DNA of 64,000 nucleotides from Papaver somniferum (taxonomy: Eukaryota; Streptophyta; Magnoliopsida; Ranunculales; Papaveraceae): the NCBI RefSeq assembly GCF_003573695.1, contig NC_039364.1, forward strand, positions 232,617,656 to 232,681,655, in the 5' to 3' direction. The translations under genes and the position numbers were made by a program. The notes under the pieces are model-generated. The model had not been told where the DNA came from. It ran no database searches and saw only the letters and a program-made list of their open reading frames with translations. Positions 48,698 through 60,998 of the stretch are shown here, in pieces (position 1 is the first letter of the stretch; each line of letters begins with the position of its first letter).

Positions 48698-49056
48698 AGT
48701 TCTGTTAGACTTTCATATCTTGTTAATGTTCCTGTTGAATGTGCAATATCCTGTTAGTATCCTGTTTAGGTTCAATTCCATGTTAGTTCAATGTTAATGT
48801 ATCTGTTAGTTGTTGCTCACTGTGAAATAATGGAATGTTAGATTAAAACTTTGATGCATTGTGTTGAATGAGTAGTGGGGAGAAACTAGTGCTCACTAGT
48901 GACAATGAGCAAGCTAGTTCTCTTCCCACTCTAGAAGAGTGCCTTAGTTCTGCTTCATTTCAGTTTCACTATCATCCTTGCCCTTGGCTTAGGCCTTGGT
49001 TCATTTGCATTGTTCTCTTCTTGTTTAGTCATTGTCTTGTAAATTTTCTCCATTGT
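48698..49056 (+). other. LTR fragment between two gaps, probably misplaced
   Basis: These 359 bases repeat 46663-47021 of LTR A over the same length, bounded by two 10-N gaps. The sequence on the left (48340-48687) is repeated on the right (49067-49414). This is the signature of overlapping contig ends scaffolded without merging, not of biology. Confidence 0.8.
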
Positions 49057-49066
49057 NNNNNNNNNN
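49057..49066. other. Assembly gap (10 N)
   Basis: Right edge of the misplaced LTR fragment. Confidence 0.95.
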
Positions 49067-49436
49067 TTTTTTTTAAAAAAAAAAAAAAAAAAAAGTTTTA
49101 TTTTTCTCCCATTTAAGTCCAATTTTAGTGTTTTGAAACTTTCCATGTCTCTACACTTTTTCTTTTGGGTTGATCCTCAACTCTTTAGACTTTTGGTGTA
49201 TGTTGATTTTTTTGTATATAATCCAGTAGATAAAATTTTTAAAAAAAACCTTTTTGTTCCTTTTGTATATATTTTGCTAATCCAATATGATCTCGGCTGA
49301 AATATGTTGGATTTTTGCCTTGAATAACGGAGTTTTAATTCTGCTTTCGCCGAAATCGGGTATTCTCTCTCCTTTTACTCTACTCAGCATGTCCCTTTCC
49401 ATATGTTGCATTTTAATTCTTTCCATATTTTGAAAC

Positions 49437-49472
49437 ATTGAGGACAATGTTTAGTTTAGGTTTGGGGGTATA
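49437..49472 (+). other. Internal polypurine-like tract
   Basis: GAGGACAATG followed by GGTTTGGGGGTATAG resembles the true tract before the LTR (GAGGACAAGT ... GGTTTGGGGGTATT). The second unit has the same at about 53827-53861. Confidence 0.5.
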
Positions 49473-49961
49473 GAGTAGATGCCATGATAATTTGCCATAA
49501 TTGAAAACAAACTCCTTCTTCTTTTTGAAAAAAATCAAAATTCCAAAAAAATTAAAAAATGAAAAATCATAAAAAAAAAAAAAAATGGAGCTCATTTACC
49601 TTGAAATGTTGACTCTTGTGCAAATATGTATTTTTATTAGGAGTCTTAGTCTAGATATTTAGGCACCCTGATTCTAGCACAATTCACATAGTGATAAGAA
49701 ATTTGCACGCGCACGATCTACCAATACATGTATGGCCTCGATCTTCAAGGTGTTGGATAGGAAGTTACGATTGCCAATCACTTTAGAATACTGAACGAAA
49801 CTGGACTAGCTTGTTCTTTGGTTGGTTGGGATAGAAGGTGGAGGTTACATTAAGAAAGACAACCATCGAATTTAACTGGGTGCATCAAAAAGGGCTACCT
49901 CTTGCAAAGTGTCATGTAATCTTTTGTTTCCTTTTGTATATGTATCAAAAGTGTTTCCTTG

Positions 49962-49971
49962 NNNNNNNNNN
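49962..49971. other. Assembly gap (10 N)
   Basis: In the second unit the corresponding place is a poly-A run (54353-54371), so the gap probably marks a homopolymer. Confidence 0.95.
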
Positions 49972-50615
49972 ATCAGAAAAATACAAAAAAATCAAGTATT
50001 TATCAATTCCATTCTCTCTTGTTCCAAAAATAAAAAGAGAGTAGTCAATGTAAATAAGAGTCATGTAAATAGTCATTTTGTTGTTTCTTTGTAATAAGCA
50101 AGGAGGGTGTATGCCATTGATGTACAACGCGAGTAATTGTGAAATACCTCCAACTCATTCACAATTCTCGTAAAGTCCGGACAGCTAGCTAGATTTCGAC
50201 CTCAGTTCTTAGCCTGAGAAACTATCTCTTGGTGATTAGTAGTCATAACTTCAGATCTTTCTTTACACATGTGTAGATACACTTTACACTCTTATCACAT
50301 GTCTTTTTTTTGTTATCAGTGCTAGGATTGTGCCTTCGATAGCTAGATTGACATCTCCATTTTGCTGTGAGCTTAAACTGTTTTACACATGTCACATTTG
50401 ATGGAATCTGAGCTTATATTTTGACCTAGAACTTTGTAGGTACGTTCTAAGCAAACCTTCACGAGACTTCAACTCGTCCACTAGGGACACTTAGTGGTTT
50501 AAAAGGCTTAGTGCATACGCTAAATGCATTCGAGAGACCAGCGACAGTGGTATAGTTAGGATCTCCTTAGTTTTGTTTTACTTGAGGACAAGTAAAATTC
50601 AGGTTTGGGGGTATT

Positions 50616-52867
50616 TGATGAGTGCCTAATATTGTATATATTTGTCCCTTTTTGTTGGCATTTAACTCATCTTTTGTGCATTAATTCTACATTTTATCCC
50701 ATATTCTGTATTTTCATTGTTTTCAAGAATAAATTTTTTTCTTACTTAATTTTGCATTTATAGGTAATAAATAAAGTCTGGATGACTTGCGGAGCGAAAA
50801 GAGCAGAAAAGTATTGAAAAGCCGGGAGAAATCACGCAAGGAAGCCGCGAAGAATGGTGCGCACAACCTCATTTTCTACACACAAAAACGCCTCCGTTCT
50901 CAGCCATCAGATCAGTTCTCAGAAGCATCCGACGGTCGCTCCTTCATAGAGCATCAAAATCTGAAGTCTCTGCCAAGCACCACAGCGCTGAAATTCCAAG
51001 CCTTCAGATTAGATGGTATTTGAATCCAACGGTTGCTCCCTTGCTGTTCATCGAAGTTTGATATCTCCGCCTTACACTACAGTACCTAACTCCATCAAGT
51101 ACCGTTCGTTTCGTTGTATCCCTTCATCCGACGGTCGCTCCTCGCTTGCCTCCGCATCACCGTCCGATCTACCTACCAGCTCCACATCCCACGGCTCATC
51201 CTCGCTGTTCATCCAATTTGATGAAGCCGCCTAACACCCTAGCAACCGAACCTTACCACCTAACCAAACACCCCCCTTCTTCCCAAAACAGTCGAGCTCT
51301 CCTTCTCCCCCATCTCCCCATCCCTCTGCAGAAAACCCATGTCCGCCACCGTACACCACCACCCTCTCCACCTCTGTCACCACCATCTCTACCACCTAAC
51401 CTCCACCAAATCACTACCAAACACCACATCATCACTCCCTACCTATCTAGACCCCTATTCCCTCCATCTCTCACGTTTCATCCATGAAACCCTAGGCGTG
51501 AGAGGTTGATGAAATAGGTGACCTAGAGATGAAATAGGAGCATGGGAAAGGTGCAAGAGACCAAGGAGAAGAATGGGTCGAAAGAAGAAGGGTCAAATCG
51601 CAAGTTTGGTGAGTTAATTTTGAAATTGAGGAAACCCTAATTTCAAAATTAGGGTTTCGAAATTTGGGAAATGTTGTGCTATAAATAGATGGGTTTGTAG
51701 AACGTGTGAGGGGTGTGCTTGGGTTAGCCGAGATACCCCCTAATATGGGATACCTTAGTTTTAATTTCAGTTCTTAAATTTCAATTAAATTTCAATTTAG
51801 GGTTTCAATTTTAATTTCCTGTTAGTGTTAAATTTTAGTTCCCTGTTAATGTTAAATTTTAATTCCCTGTTGTGTTTTAAATTTTAATTTTTTTACCTCA
51901 ATTTTTGTTTCCTGTTTAGCAATGATTCTTGTTTTGTTAATGTTTGTTCCTTGTTAATTTTTGTTCCCTGTTTGATACATTATACATATTTAGTTTAATT
52001 TTTAGTATCATGTTTAAGTGTCATTGTTAGTATTGTGTTAGTGTGACTGTTAATTCTCTAGGTTCATTGTTAATGTTAGTATTTTATCCCTCTTTAGTTC
52101 ACTGTTAGTTGTTGTTCACTGTTGAGTAATGGAATGATAAGTTAAAACCTTTGAAGCATTGTGTTGATTGAGTAGTGGGGAGAAACTAGTGCTCACTAGT
52201 GACTGTGAGCAAACTGGTTCTCTTCCCACTCTAGTGTATGCCTAGGTTCTCATCATTGTTTTATCTTATAACTGTATTGTCTTCACACTCTTGCCTTTGG
52301 CTCACAGCCATTGTTTAGATCTAGTATCACTGTTTTTCTTCACATTTTCACACACTGTTTTCCACCATTTTTCTCACTGTCTTTCTTTTGCTGTTTAGTT
52401 TTTAGTCTGTTTAATCTTTGCTGTTTTTGCCATTCTTTTGTTCTCTGGTTTGCTTCCAATTTGGCATAGAGCCACTGTTTACACTCCTCTTTTGCTACTA
52501 AGCCAGAAGCCCATAAGTCCAAAGCCTGGGTTTTTAACCATTGGCCCTTTACAAACCAAAGCCCAGGTCTAATCAAAAGCCCACAGTCCACTGTTAGCTC
52601 AATCCCATTGAGCCCAAAAGCCCAGAGCACAACTTGAGCTCACCAGAAGACCAAAACAAACCCCCTAAGCCCAAAACCCAAAAAGGCTTCATAAGTTAAC
52701 CAACAACAATTTAGGAGCCCAAAATAGCTAGAACACTTCAAACACACCCAGTCTCTGTGGATCGACCCGTACTTGCACGAGCTACAACCGACGACCGTGC
52801 ACTTGCGGTATTACATGTAGGCCCGCGTTTTATTGCGCTTTAAATAGACACATCCCCGGGCCCACCA
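50616..52867 (+). repeat. Gypsy-type LTR B (mosaic)
   Basis: The first roughly 670 bp almost match LTRs A and C. From about 51295 to 52735 the sequence is strongly diverged and lacks the CTG-rich stretch. The last 130 bp are similar again. The 57-nt hairpin at 52174-52230 is preserved inside the diverged part. Confidence 0.8.
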
Positions 52868-55022
52868 AGTTTTTGGCGCCGCTGCCGGGGACTTGGGTCT
52901 GTGTTTTTTATTAGCTATTTTTGCATTTCACTGCATAGCATTTGCATCTGCATCTGCTTCACTTCATTTGCTGTTGGACCTGCTGTTCCGAACCTGTTTT
53001 TCCTCTGCTGGGACGCCACCAAGGAAAAGAACCAAAGCCCAACTGGGTTTTTGCAACAATATCAGAGCAGCTGGGCTGTGCTTAAAAGGTAACCCATTTA
53101 AGAGAACCCGAATTGTGGGCTTCCAATTTTTAATTGTGTGCTTGTAATATTAAAGCCAATTTTTGGGCTTTTTATTTTCTGTTGGGTTTGTAATTAATTT
53201 TTGTGGGCTTGTTTGTTTAATTTGTGGGCTTGTTTAAATTCTTTCATTGGACTTGTATTTTGGACTCTGGGTTTAAACCCAGCTGAGCTTGTAACCGATT
53301 GTGGGCTTGTTTCCACTCAAGAGTGGACCTCGAAACCAAAGTTTTAAAACAAACGTCGGGCCTTAACCAACTGGGCCAAATTAAACTTTCAAAATTAAAA
53401 CTTAGTGTTTCGTGGGCCGCAGCCTTCCTCCCATTCCATTAGAGGACCAACAGTGGGCTTGCTCCCAATTTCAAAAACCAAAAATTTCTCCCATAAAAAC
53501 CAAAGTTTTCCAAATGTTTCCCTAAAAAACCAAAATTTTTCTTTTTCCCATCAAAGCCAAATGTCTCCCGACAAAACCAAATTTTTCCCAAAAAGTCCAA
53601 TCCCATTAAAAACCAAATTTTCTTGTAGATAATGTGTTAGTTAAAATTCCTTTTGTATATATTTTGTGCTCATCCATTGTGACTCCGAATATGTTGGAGT
53701 TTTGCCTTGGATAACGGAGTTTTAATTCTGCTTTCGCCGAAATCGGGTATTCTCTCTCCTTTTACTCTACTCAGCATGTCCCTTTCCATATGTTGCATTC
53801 TAATTCTTTCCATATTTTTAAACATTGAGGACAATGTTTAGTTCAGGTTTGGGGGTATAGAAAACACGATAGAGTAGATACCACGATAATATGCCATAAT
53901 TGAAAACAAAACTCCATCTTTTTGAAAAAATTGAAAAATTCCAAAAAAAATTAGAAAAATGATAAAAACATAAAAATGGAGCTCGTTTACCTTGAAATGT
54001 TGACTCTTGTGCAAATATGTAATTATTAGGAGTCTTAGTCTAGATATTTAGGCACCCTGATTCTAGCACAATTCACATAGTGATAAGAAATTTGCACGCG
54101 CACGATCTACCAATACATGTATGGCCTCGATCTTCAAGGTGTTTGATAGGAAGTTACGATTACCAATCACTTTAGAATACTGAACGAAACTTGACTAGCT
54201 TGTTCTTTGGTTGGTTGGGATAGAAGGTGGAGGTTACATTAAGAAAAACAACCATCGAATTTAACTGGGTGCATCAAAAAGGGCTACCTCTTGCAAAGTG
54301 TCATGTAATTTTTTGTTTCTTCTTGTTATGTATCAAAAGTGTTTCCTTATTCAAAAAAAAAAAAAAAAAAAATCAGAAAAATCAGAAAAATACAAAAAAA
54401 TCAAGTATTTATCAATTCCATCATCTCTTGTTCCAAAAATAAAAAGAGAATAGTCAATGTAAATAAGAGTCATGTAAATAGTCATTTTGTTGTTTCTTTG
54501 TAATAAGCAAGGAGGGTGTATGCCATTGATGTACAACGCGAGTAATTGTGAAATACCTCCAACTCATTCACAATTCTCGTAAAGTCCGGACAGCTAGCTA
54601 GATTTCGACCTCAGTTCTTAGCCTGAGAAACTATCTCTTGGTGATTAGTAGTCATAACTTCAGATCTTTCTTTACACATGTGTAGATACACTTTACACTC
54701 TTATCACATGTCTTTATTTGTTATCAGTGCTAGGATTGTGCCTTTGATAGCTAGATTGACATCTCCATTTTGCTGTGAGCTTAACTATTTTGCACATGTC
54801 ACATTTGATGGAATCTGAGCTTATATTTTGACCTAGAACTTTGTAGGTACGTTCTAAGCAAACCTTCACGAGACTTCAACTCGTCCACTAGGGACACTTA
54901 GTGGTTTAAAAGGCTTAGTGCATACGCTAAATGCATTCGAGAGACCAGCGACAGTGGTATAGTTAGGATTTCCTTAGTTTTGTTTTACTTGAGGACAAGT
55001 AAAATTCAGGTTTGGGGGTATT

Positions 55023-57333
55023 TGATGAGTGCCAAATATTGTATATATTTATCCCTTTTTGTTGGCATTTAACTCATCTTTTGTGCATTAATTCTACATT
55101 TTATCCCATATTCTGTATTTTCATTGTTTTCAAGAATAAATATTTTTATTAATTAATTTTGCATTTTTAGGTGATAAATAAAGTCTGGATGACTTGCGGA
55201 GCAAAAAGAGCAGAAAAGTAGTGAAAAGCCGGGAGAAATCACGCAAGGAAGCCGCGAAGAATGGTGCGCACAACCTCATTTTCTACACACAAAAACGCCT
55301 CCGTTCTCAGCCATCAGATCAGTTCTCAGAAGCATCCGATGGTCGCTCCTTCATAGAGCATCAAAATCTGAAGTCTCTGCCAAGCACCACAGCGATGAAA
55401 TTCCAAGCCTTCAGATTAGATGGTAGTTGAATCCAACGGTTGCTCCCTTGCTGTGCATCGAAGTTTGATATCTCCGCCTTACACTACAGTACCTAACTCC
55501 ATCAAGTACCGTTCGTTTCGTTGTATCCCTTCATCCGACGGTCGCTCCTCGCTTTCCTCCGCATCACCGTCCGATCTACCTACCAGCTCCACATCCCACG
55601 GCTCATCCTCGCTGTTCATCCAATTTGATGAAGCCGCCTAACACCCTAGCAACCGAACCTTACCACCTAACCAAACACCCCCCTTCTTCCCAAAACAGTC
55701 GAGCCCCTCTCCTCCATCACCTCCCTGTTTGCAGAGCCTTCCCCTTCCACCGTACACCACCACCTTCTCCACCTCTGTCACCACCATCTCTACCACCTAA
55801 CCTCCACCAAATCACCACCAAACACCACCTACACGCCGTAGCTACCTCCCCTACCTCTATAGCCATCTAACTTATTGATTTTTCACCACTGAAACCCTAG
55901 GTGATAAATCAATAAACTAGGTGAGGCTATAAGACGTAATTGAAGCATGGGAATGGAGCAGGAGACTGAGGAGGAGAATGGGTCGAAAGAAGACTCGTCA
56001 AATCACATGTTAGGTGAGTTTAATTTCAAGCCCTAATTTCTCTGTAATTTGGGGGTTTTTTCTAGAAACCCTAATTCATGTTGGGACCGTACCAGGAGAG
56101 GATTAGAGTAGGGGAATGGGCTCAATTAGACCCATGACATTAGAAAAACAGTAAACCTAATTGTACTGTTTTATTTTGGAATTTTGGGAAAATGGGTGAG
56201 AACCCTAATTGTGTCTGTGGGTATAAATAGGAACTTTGGGATGTTGTAAAAACTTTATGCTGGACTAGCCAGTGTCCAGAACTTAGTTCTGTTAGACTTT
56301 CAAGTTCTGTTAATTTCCATGTTCAGTTCAATTTTGTTAATGTATGTATCCTGTTAGTTCAATTTTGTTAAAGTTCTGTTAGACTTTCATATCTTGTTAA
56401 TGTTCCTGTTGAATGTGCAATATCCTGTTAGTATCCTGTTTAGGTTCAATTCCATGTTAGTTCAATGTTAATGTATCTGTTAGTTGTTGCTCACTGTGAA
56501 ATAATGGAATGTTAGATTAAAACTTTGATGCATTGTGTTGAATGAGTAGTGGGGAGAAACTAGTGCTCACTAGTGACAATGAGCAAGCTAGTTCTCTTCC
56601 CACTCTAGAAGAGTGCCTTAGTTCTGCTTCATTTCAGTTTCACTATCATCCTTGCCCTTGGCTTAGGCCTTGGTTCATTTGCATTGTTCTCTTCTTGTTT
56701 AGTCATTGTCTTGTAAATTTTCTCCATTGTATTTCCTGTTAACTGCCTTTGTTCATCATTGCCTTGTGTTGCCCTGTGTTGCTTTTGTTTGCTATTTTCT
56801 CCTGCTGTGCATTTTCTTCCTTGCTGTTGCTGCTGTGCACTTGCCTTGCATTGCTTGTGCAGCACTGCTGCCTTTTCCCTGTTGCTGCTGCTTTCTTTTC
56901 TTTGCTGCTGCAGCTGCCTTTTCTTTCCCCTGCTGCTGCTGTTGTGCTGCTAAGCCCACTGTCCATTGTTTGTACAAACTAAAGCCCATTTCATTAAGGC
57001 CCAGCCACAGTTTAGGTTAAGGCTCAAAGCCCAATTCAGTCAACTGTGGGCTTAATCAAAAGCCTAATTCAGAGACCAAAGCCCAAGTTCTCAGTTCATC
57101 ATTCAAAGGCCCTAAGCACAATCATAACCCATTGGTTACCAAAATACATTGGTACCCAAAGCCCAACAATAGCAATTTAGAGCCCAAATAGCTATAAACA
57201 TTCCAAACACACCCGATCTCTGTGGATCGACCCGTACTTGCACGAGCTACAACTGACGACCGTGCACTTGCGGTATTACTGTAGGCCCGCGTTTTTATTG
57301 CGCTTAATTTTATACATATCTCCGGGCCCACCA
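55023..57333 (+). repeat. Gypsy-type LTR C
   Basis: 2311 bp, nearly the same as LTR A and unlike LTR B in the middle. It ends GGGCCCACCA and is followed by the TSD CTCTT, where the SIRE-like internal region resumes. Confidence 0.85.
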
Positions 57334-57338
57334 CTCTT

Positions 57339-58014
57339 GTTGTTCTCTCGGGAATGACATCAAATGGGAGAGAGTTCTTTTGAACTTGTGCTTAATGGTA
57401 ATATCTTGCGGGGTGTGCGGCTGTGGAATTTTATAGGGGTTATCTTGTATCTTAAAACTCCTTCATGAATGCATTTAGCTTCGGCTTTATGATTGCATCT
57501 AAATTAAGTCGGTATGTATTTTTCTTTTAGTCTATGAATGTCTCTTGTGGAAATTTCATTATGATCCCGTTCTTTTACCTTTGCCAATTTTATTGACAAA
57601 AAAGGGGAGAAATAATGTAGTTCACACTACAAATACATATGGTTTTCGGATCATTGTGTAAGGGGGAGTGGTTTCCATGATCGAGATGGAGTATTGACTA
57701 AGGGGGAGTGATACATATCACCGTAGTATTGTTGTTAAAGTCGTGATGCAATTGGACTTTGATGTTACATAATGATACTATGACACTATATAATAATGAT
57801 CGAGAATCTCGATTTCTCTCATTGTTATAGCTACGGATCTTCAACAACGGTGGTGCTAAACTTACAACCTTTGGGATCATTGGAGTACTTGGAAGGACGA
57901 AGATTTCAAGGAACGTTGAAGATTAGACAATGGAATAGGAGCCAGTAAAGTTTATCTTTTTTGTATTCCATATGTATTAATAGTTTTGTCACTAAAAGTG
58001 ATAAAGGGGGAGAT
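57339..58014 (+). other. 3' internal region of the SIRE-like element with four polypurine tracts
   Basis: Tracts aaaaggggaga (about 57599), taagggggagtgg (57659), taagggggagtga (57699) and ataaagggggagat (58001) occur in about 420 bp. Only the last adjoins the LTR. No coding sequence is seen. Confidence 0.7.
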
Positions 58015-60268
58015 TGTTAGAGCATAGCTCGGTCGACCTCGCATGCGTTGCTATATCAAGCATGTTTGTCAATGTTAGTGATCAAAACTATGAGTCTTGA
58101 TTTCTAGTCTATTATATCCAAGTCTCGGACTAGGATAGAAAAGTGTAGTTGAGCTCAAGGACTTCATGGCGATTCATCATACAACGACGAAGATCTACAC
58201 AAGGAACCGTGGAACTTCATCAATAAAAAGATATGTGGAGACTTGAACTTAAACTTATCTATCACTCAAAAGTCTATCTATTATATCTCATACTTCTTAT
58301 GAGAAAAAAAGTCGTATACTATATAGACTGGATCATACACATTTGACATTTCGAGCCGAGTATTCACTACTTATCTTTTTCTCGAAATCGTGTGTTGGTA
58401 AAGCGTTTCGCTTTGATCAAGTTTATCTTCACCTAGTGACGAAAGTCATGAAAAGTTTCAATTACTTTGAGAATTTCTCTGACGTGAAACGGTCTGTGAT
58501 AAACGGCTATATAACGTCCTCTGAAAATGTCTCAATGATTGGAATGAGAGTTTAGATTACATAACCATGTATTCCTTAATCTGAAGTTTTTCGAACTTTG
58601 TTGATTGAGAGAAACCGGAGGAATTGGCTTTGCCAAGTCCGCGAACTCAGTCCACGAACTGACGGAAGTTCTCTTACCGAGAATTTCTGCTGGGATTTTC
58701 CAAAAACTCGTTTGCGTGTTTAGTCCGCGAACTGGCGGAAGTCTCTTTGCCGAGATTTTCTGTTGAGTTTGGAAAACACTGCCGGTTGCCTTAAGTACGC
58801 GAACTTGTTTGTGAGCTTAAGTGGTTATGATCTAAAGATGTGCTCTGAACATGAAACTTAAATTACTAAGGAATGCTTTATGCAAACCGTGGCTATAAAG
58901 TTCATGGGACGATTCATCGAATCGAGTCATCTTTGTTTCAATTGTGTCTTGTGTAGTTACATAAGATCTCGTAGCAATTGAACAACTCTCTAATTGTGTC
59001 AAGTGTGTGTGACAAGCTAAGTTTTCGATCTAACGGTTGAGAAATATTAGCTTGAATCTAAATCAGGTTTTCATCTAACGGTGAATAAGGATTGCTTTGT
59101 ACCTAAGGGAAAACCCTGATTTGAAGGCTATATAAAGGAGACATCTAGCATTGTGCAAAACTAATCCCCACATGTCTGTGTGATACTAGTGCGCTCGCTA
59201 GAGTCGATTCTCCTTTAACATTTGGTTTTCTTCTCTAAAAACAGGTTAACGACTTAAAGACTTCATTGGGATTGTGAAGCCATACCGATACTACTTTTAT
59301 CGTAGTTGTGTGATCTGATCTTGCATCTTATATCGTACGAGTACAATATTTGATTGACTTGAGATCGTGAGAGTTCTCAGATAGGCAAGATAAAGAAGTC
59401 ACAAACATCTTCGTCTCACTGTTTGTGATTCCTCGACAAACCGCTTGTGTAGTCAAGAAGGATTGTTGAGAGGTGATTGATTAATCTAGGCTGTTCTTAG
59501 GGAATATAAGACCGGATTATAAATTGGTTCCTGTTCACCTTGATTTTATATCTTAAGATGGAACAAAAACCTAGGGTTTTTCTGTGGGAGACAAATTTAT
59601 CCTTTGATAGACTTTTCTGTGTGAGACAGATTTGTTTATTATCAAGTCTGCGATTTTGGGTTGCAACAACTCTTATTTGTGGGTGATATCATCAAAGGGA
59701 ATCAAGTGCGCAGTATCCTGCTGGGATCAGAGGCGTAGGAGTACAACTGTACCTTGGATCGGTGGGAGACTGATTGGGGTTCAACTATAGTCCAGTCCGA
59801 AGTTAGCTTGTAGTAGGCTAGTGTCTGTAGCGGCTTAATACAATGTGTATTCAATCTGGACTAGGTCCCGGGGTTTTTCTGCATTTGCGGTTTCCTCGTT
59901 AACAAAACTTCTGGAGTTTGTTTTATTTCTTTTCCGCATTATATTTTTTATATAATTGAAATAATATAGGTTGTGCGTTAAAGATCATCGATTGGAAATC
60001 CAACCTTTGGTTGTTGATTGATATTGATTGATCCTTGGACATTGGTCTTTGGTACCGTCCAAGTTATCTCTCTTTGATAAAGACTCGCAGATTTCCATTT
60101 GCTTGAGTAAAGATCAAATCGAGAGATTGAGATATAAACTCTTTGATATATCTTTTTATTGATTGAGTCTAACTGTCTCGTTGATTCTCATAAAAAGTAT
60201 ATTGGAGTTTTTCCATACAGATTGCTAACCGAAATATTGGGTGGTGTTGTTAGACCCCCGCTTTTTCA
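58015..60268 (+). repeat. 3' LTR of the SIRE-like element
   Basis: 2254 bp, starts TGTTAGAGC, ends CCCCCGCTTTTTCA, followed by the TSD ATGTC. Confidence 0.88.
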
Positions 60269-60998
60269 ATGTCACTTTTGTTGATGATTGTACTACGTAT
60301 GATTATACTTACTTGATGAAATCTAAGGATGATGTCTTTGATATGTTTAATATATACAAAGTAGTAGTAGAGACACAATTATGACAAAATATTAAGATTT
60401 TACGTTCTGATCATGGTGGTGAATACTTTCCTAACGAATTTAAATTCTTTTGTCAAGAGCATGGTTTAATTAATGAATTTACTGTACCTTATACACCTCA
60501 ACAAAATGGTATTGCTGAAAGGAAAAATAGAACTTTGGTTGAGATGGTTAATGCTATGCTTATTATTTCTAATTTGCCTAATTCTTTGTGGGGTGAAGCT
60601 ATGTTATCTGCATGCTATATTTTGAATAGAGCTCCTTTGGAAAAGAAGAATGTTTCTCCTTATGAATCGTGGTTTAGCAGAAAACCAAATTTGAGAATAC
60701 TTAAGGTCTGGGGTTGTTTAACGTATGTTAGGAAGCCTGTCTAAAAGACCTAAGTTAGGAAATATGGCTTATAAATGTGCTTTTGTAGGTTACTGTCTTA
60801 ACAATAACACTTACAGATTTTTAATGCTTAACATTTTTGAGATTATAGAATTTTCTGAGAATTTAAATAAGAATAGTTCCCAAATACAACCCAGTGGATA
60901 CTAATGACAATGATGAACATTCTGCTCCTACTCGAGACATGGTAGATATTTCAGAACCTATTGAAGATATCGAATCTAGAAGGAGTAAGAGTAGTTCC

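Larger units (their letters stand above)
45315..57333 (+). mobile_element. Tandem non-coding Gypsy-type (LARD-like) array
   Basis: Three LTRs (45315-47624, 50616-52867, 55023-57333) frame two internal domains with no coding capacity. One outer TSD, CTCTT, lies at 45310-45314 and 57334-57338. Primer sites TGGCGCCGTTGCCGGGG (47677) and TGGCGCCGCTGCCGGGG (52874) match the 3' end of plant tRNA-Asp, as in Tat/Athila/Ogre Gypsy elements. GGTTTGGGGGTATT precedes the middle and right LTRs as polypurine tract. LTRs of 2.3 kb with a non-coding interior of about 2.2 kb fit a large retrotransposon derivative. The first internal domain is disturbed by N gaps. Confidence 0.85.
40081..60268 (+). mobile_element. 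SIRE-like Copia-type element lacking pol, 20.2 kb
   Basis: LTRs at 40081-42396 and 58015-60268 start TGTTAGAGCATAGCTCGGTC and end CTTTTTCA. Perfect TSD ATGTC at 40076-40080 and 60269-60273. Primer site TGGTATCAGAGC (initiator tRNA-Met) at 42399-42410. Polypurine tract AAAGGGGGAGAT precedes the right LTR. The internal region has a gag remnant but no protease, integrase, RT or RNase H, so the element must have moved in trans or lost pol later. A Gypsy-type array fills 45315-57333. Long LTRs and AAGGGGGAG tracts suggest the SIRE/Maximus lineage. Confidence 0.88.
38598..60998 (+). pseudogene. Older Copia relic, split by a 20-kb element
   Basis: Left part (38598-40080): Gag pieces (TMNYLERFD, DFMCRGHILNALETS), zinc knuckle CYFCKKHNHYARDC, protease GWWYDSGSTNYIC and GAG-pre-integrase IWHGRLGHENYGSL. 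Right part (60274-60998): integrase (RSDHGGEYFPNEFKFF, YTPQQNGIAERKNRTL, LWGEAMLSACYILNRAP) and the linker after it (ISEPIEDIESRRSK). Many stops and frameshifts. No RT or RNase H follows; the relic ends near 60998. The two parts join at the ATGTC target site inside integrase. Confidence 0.9.
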
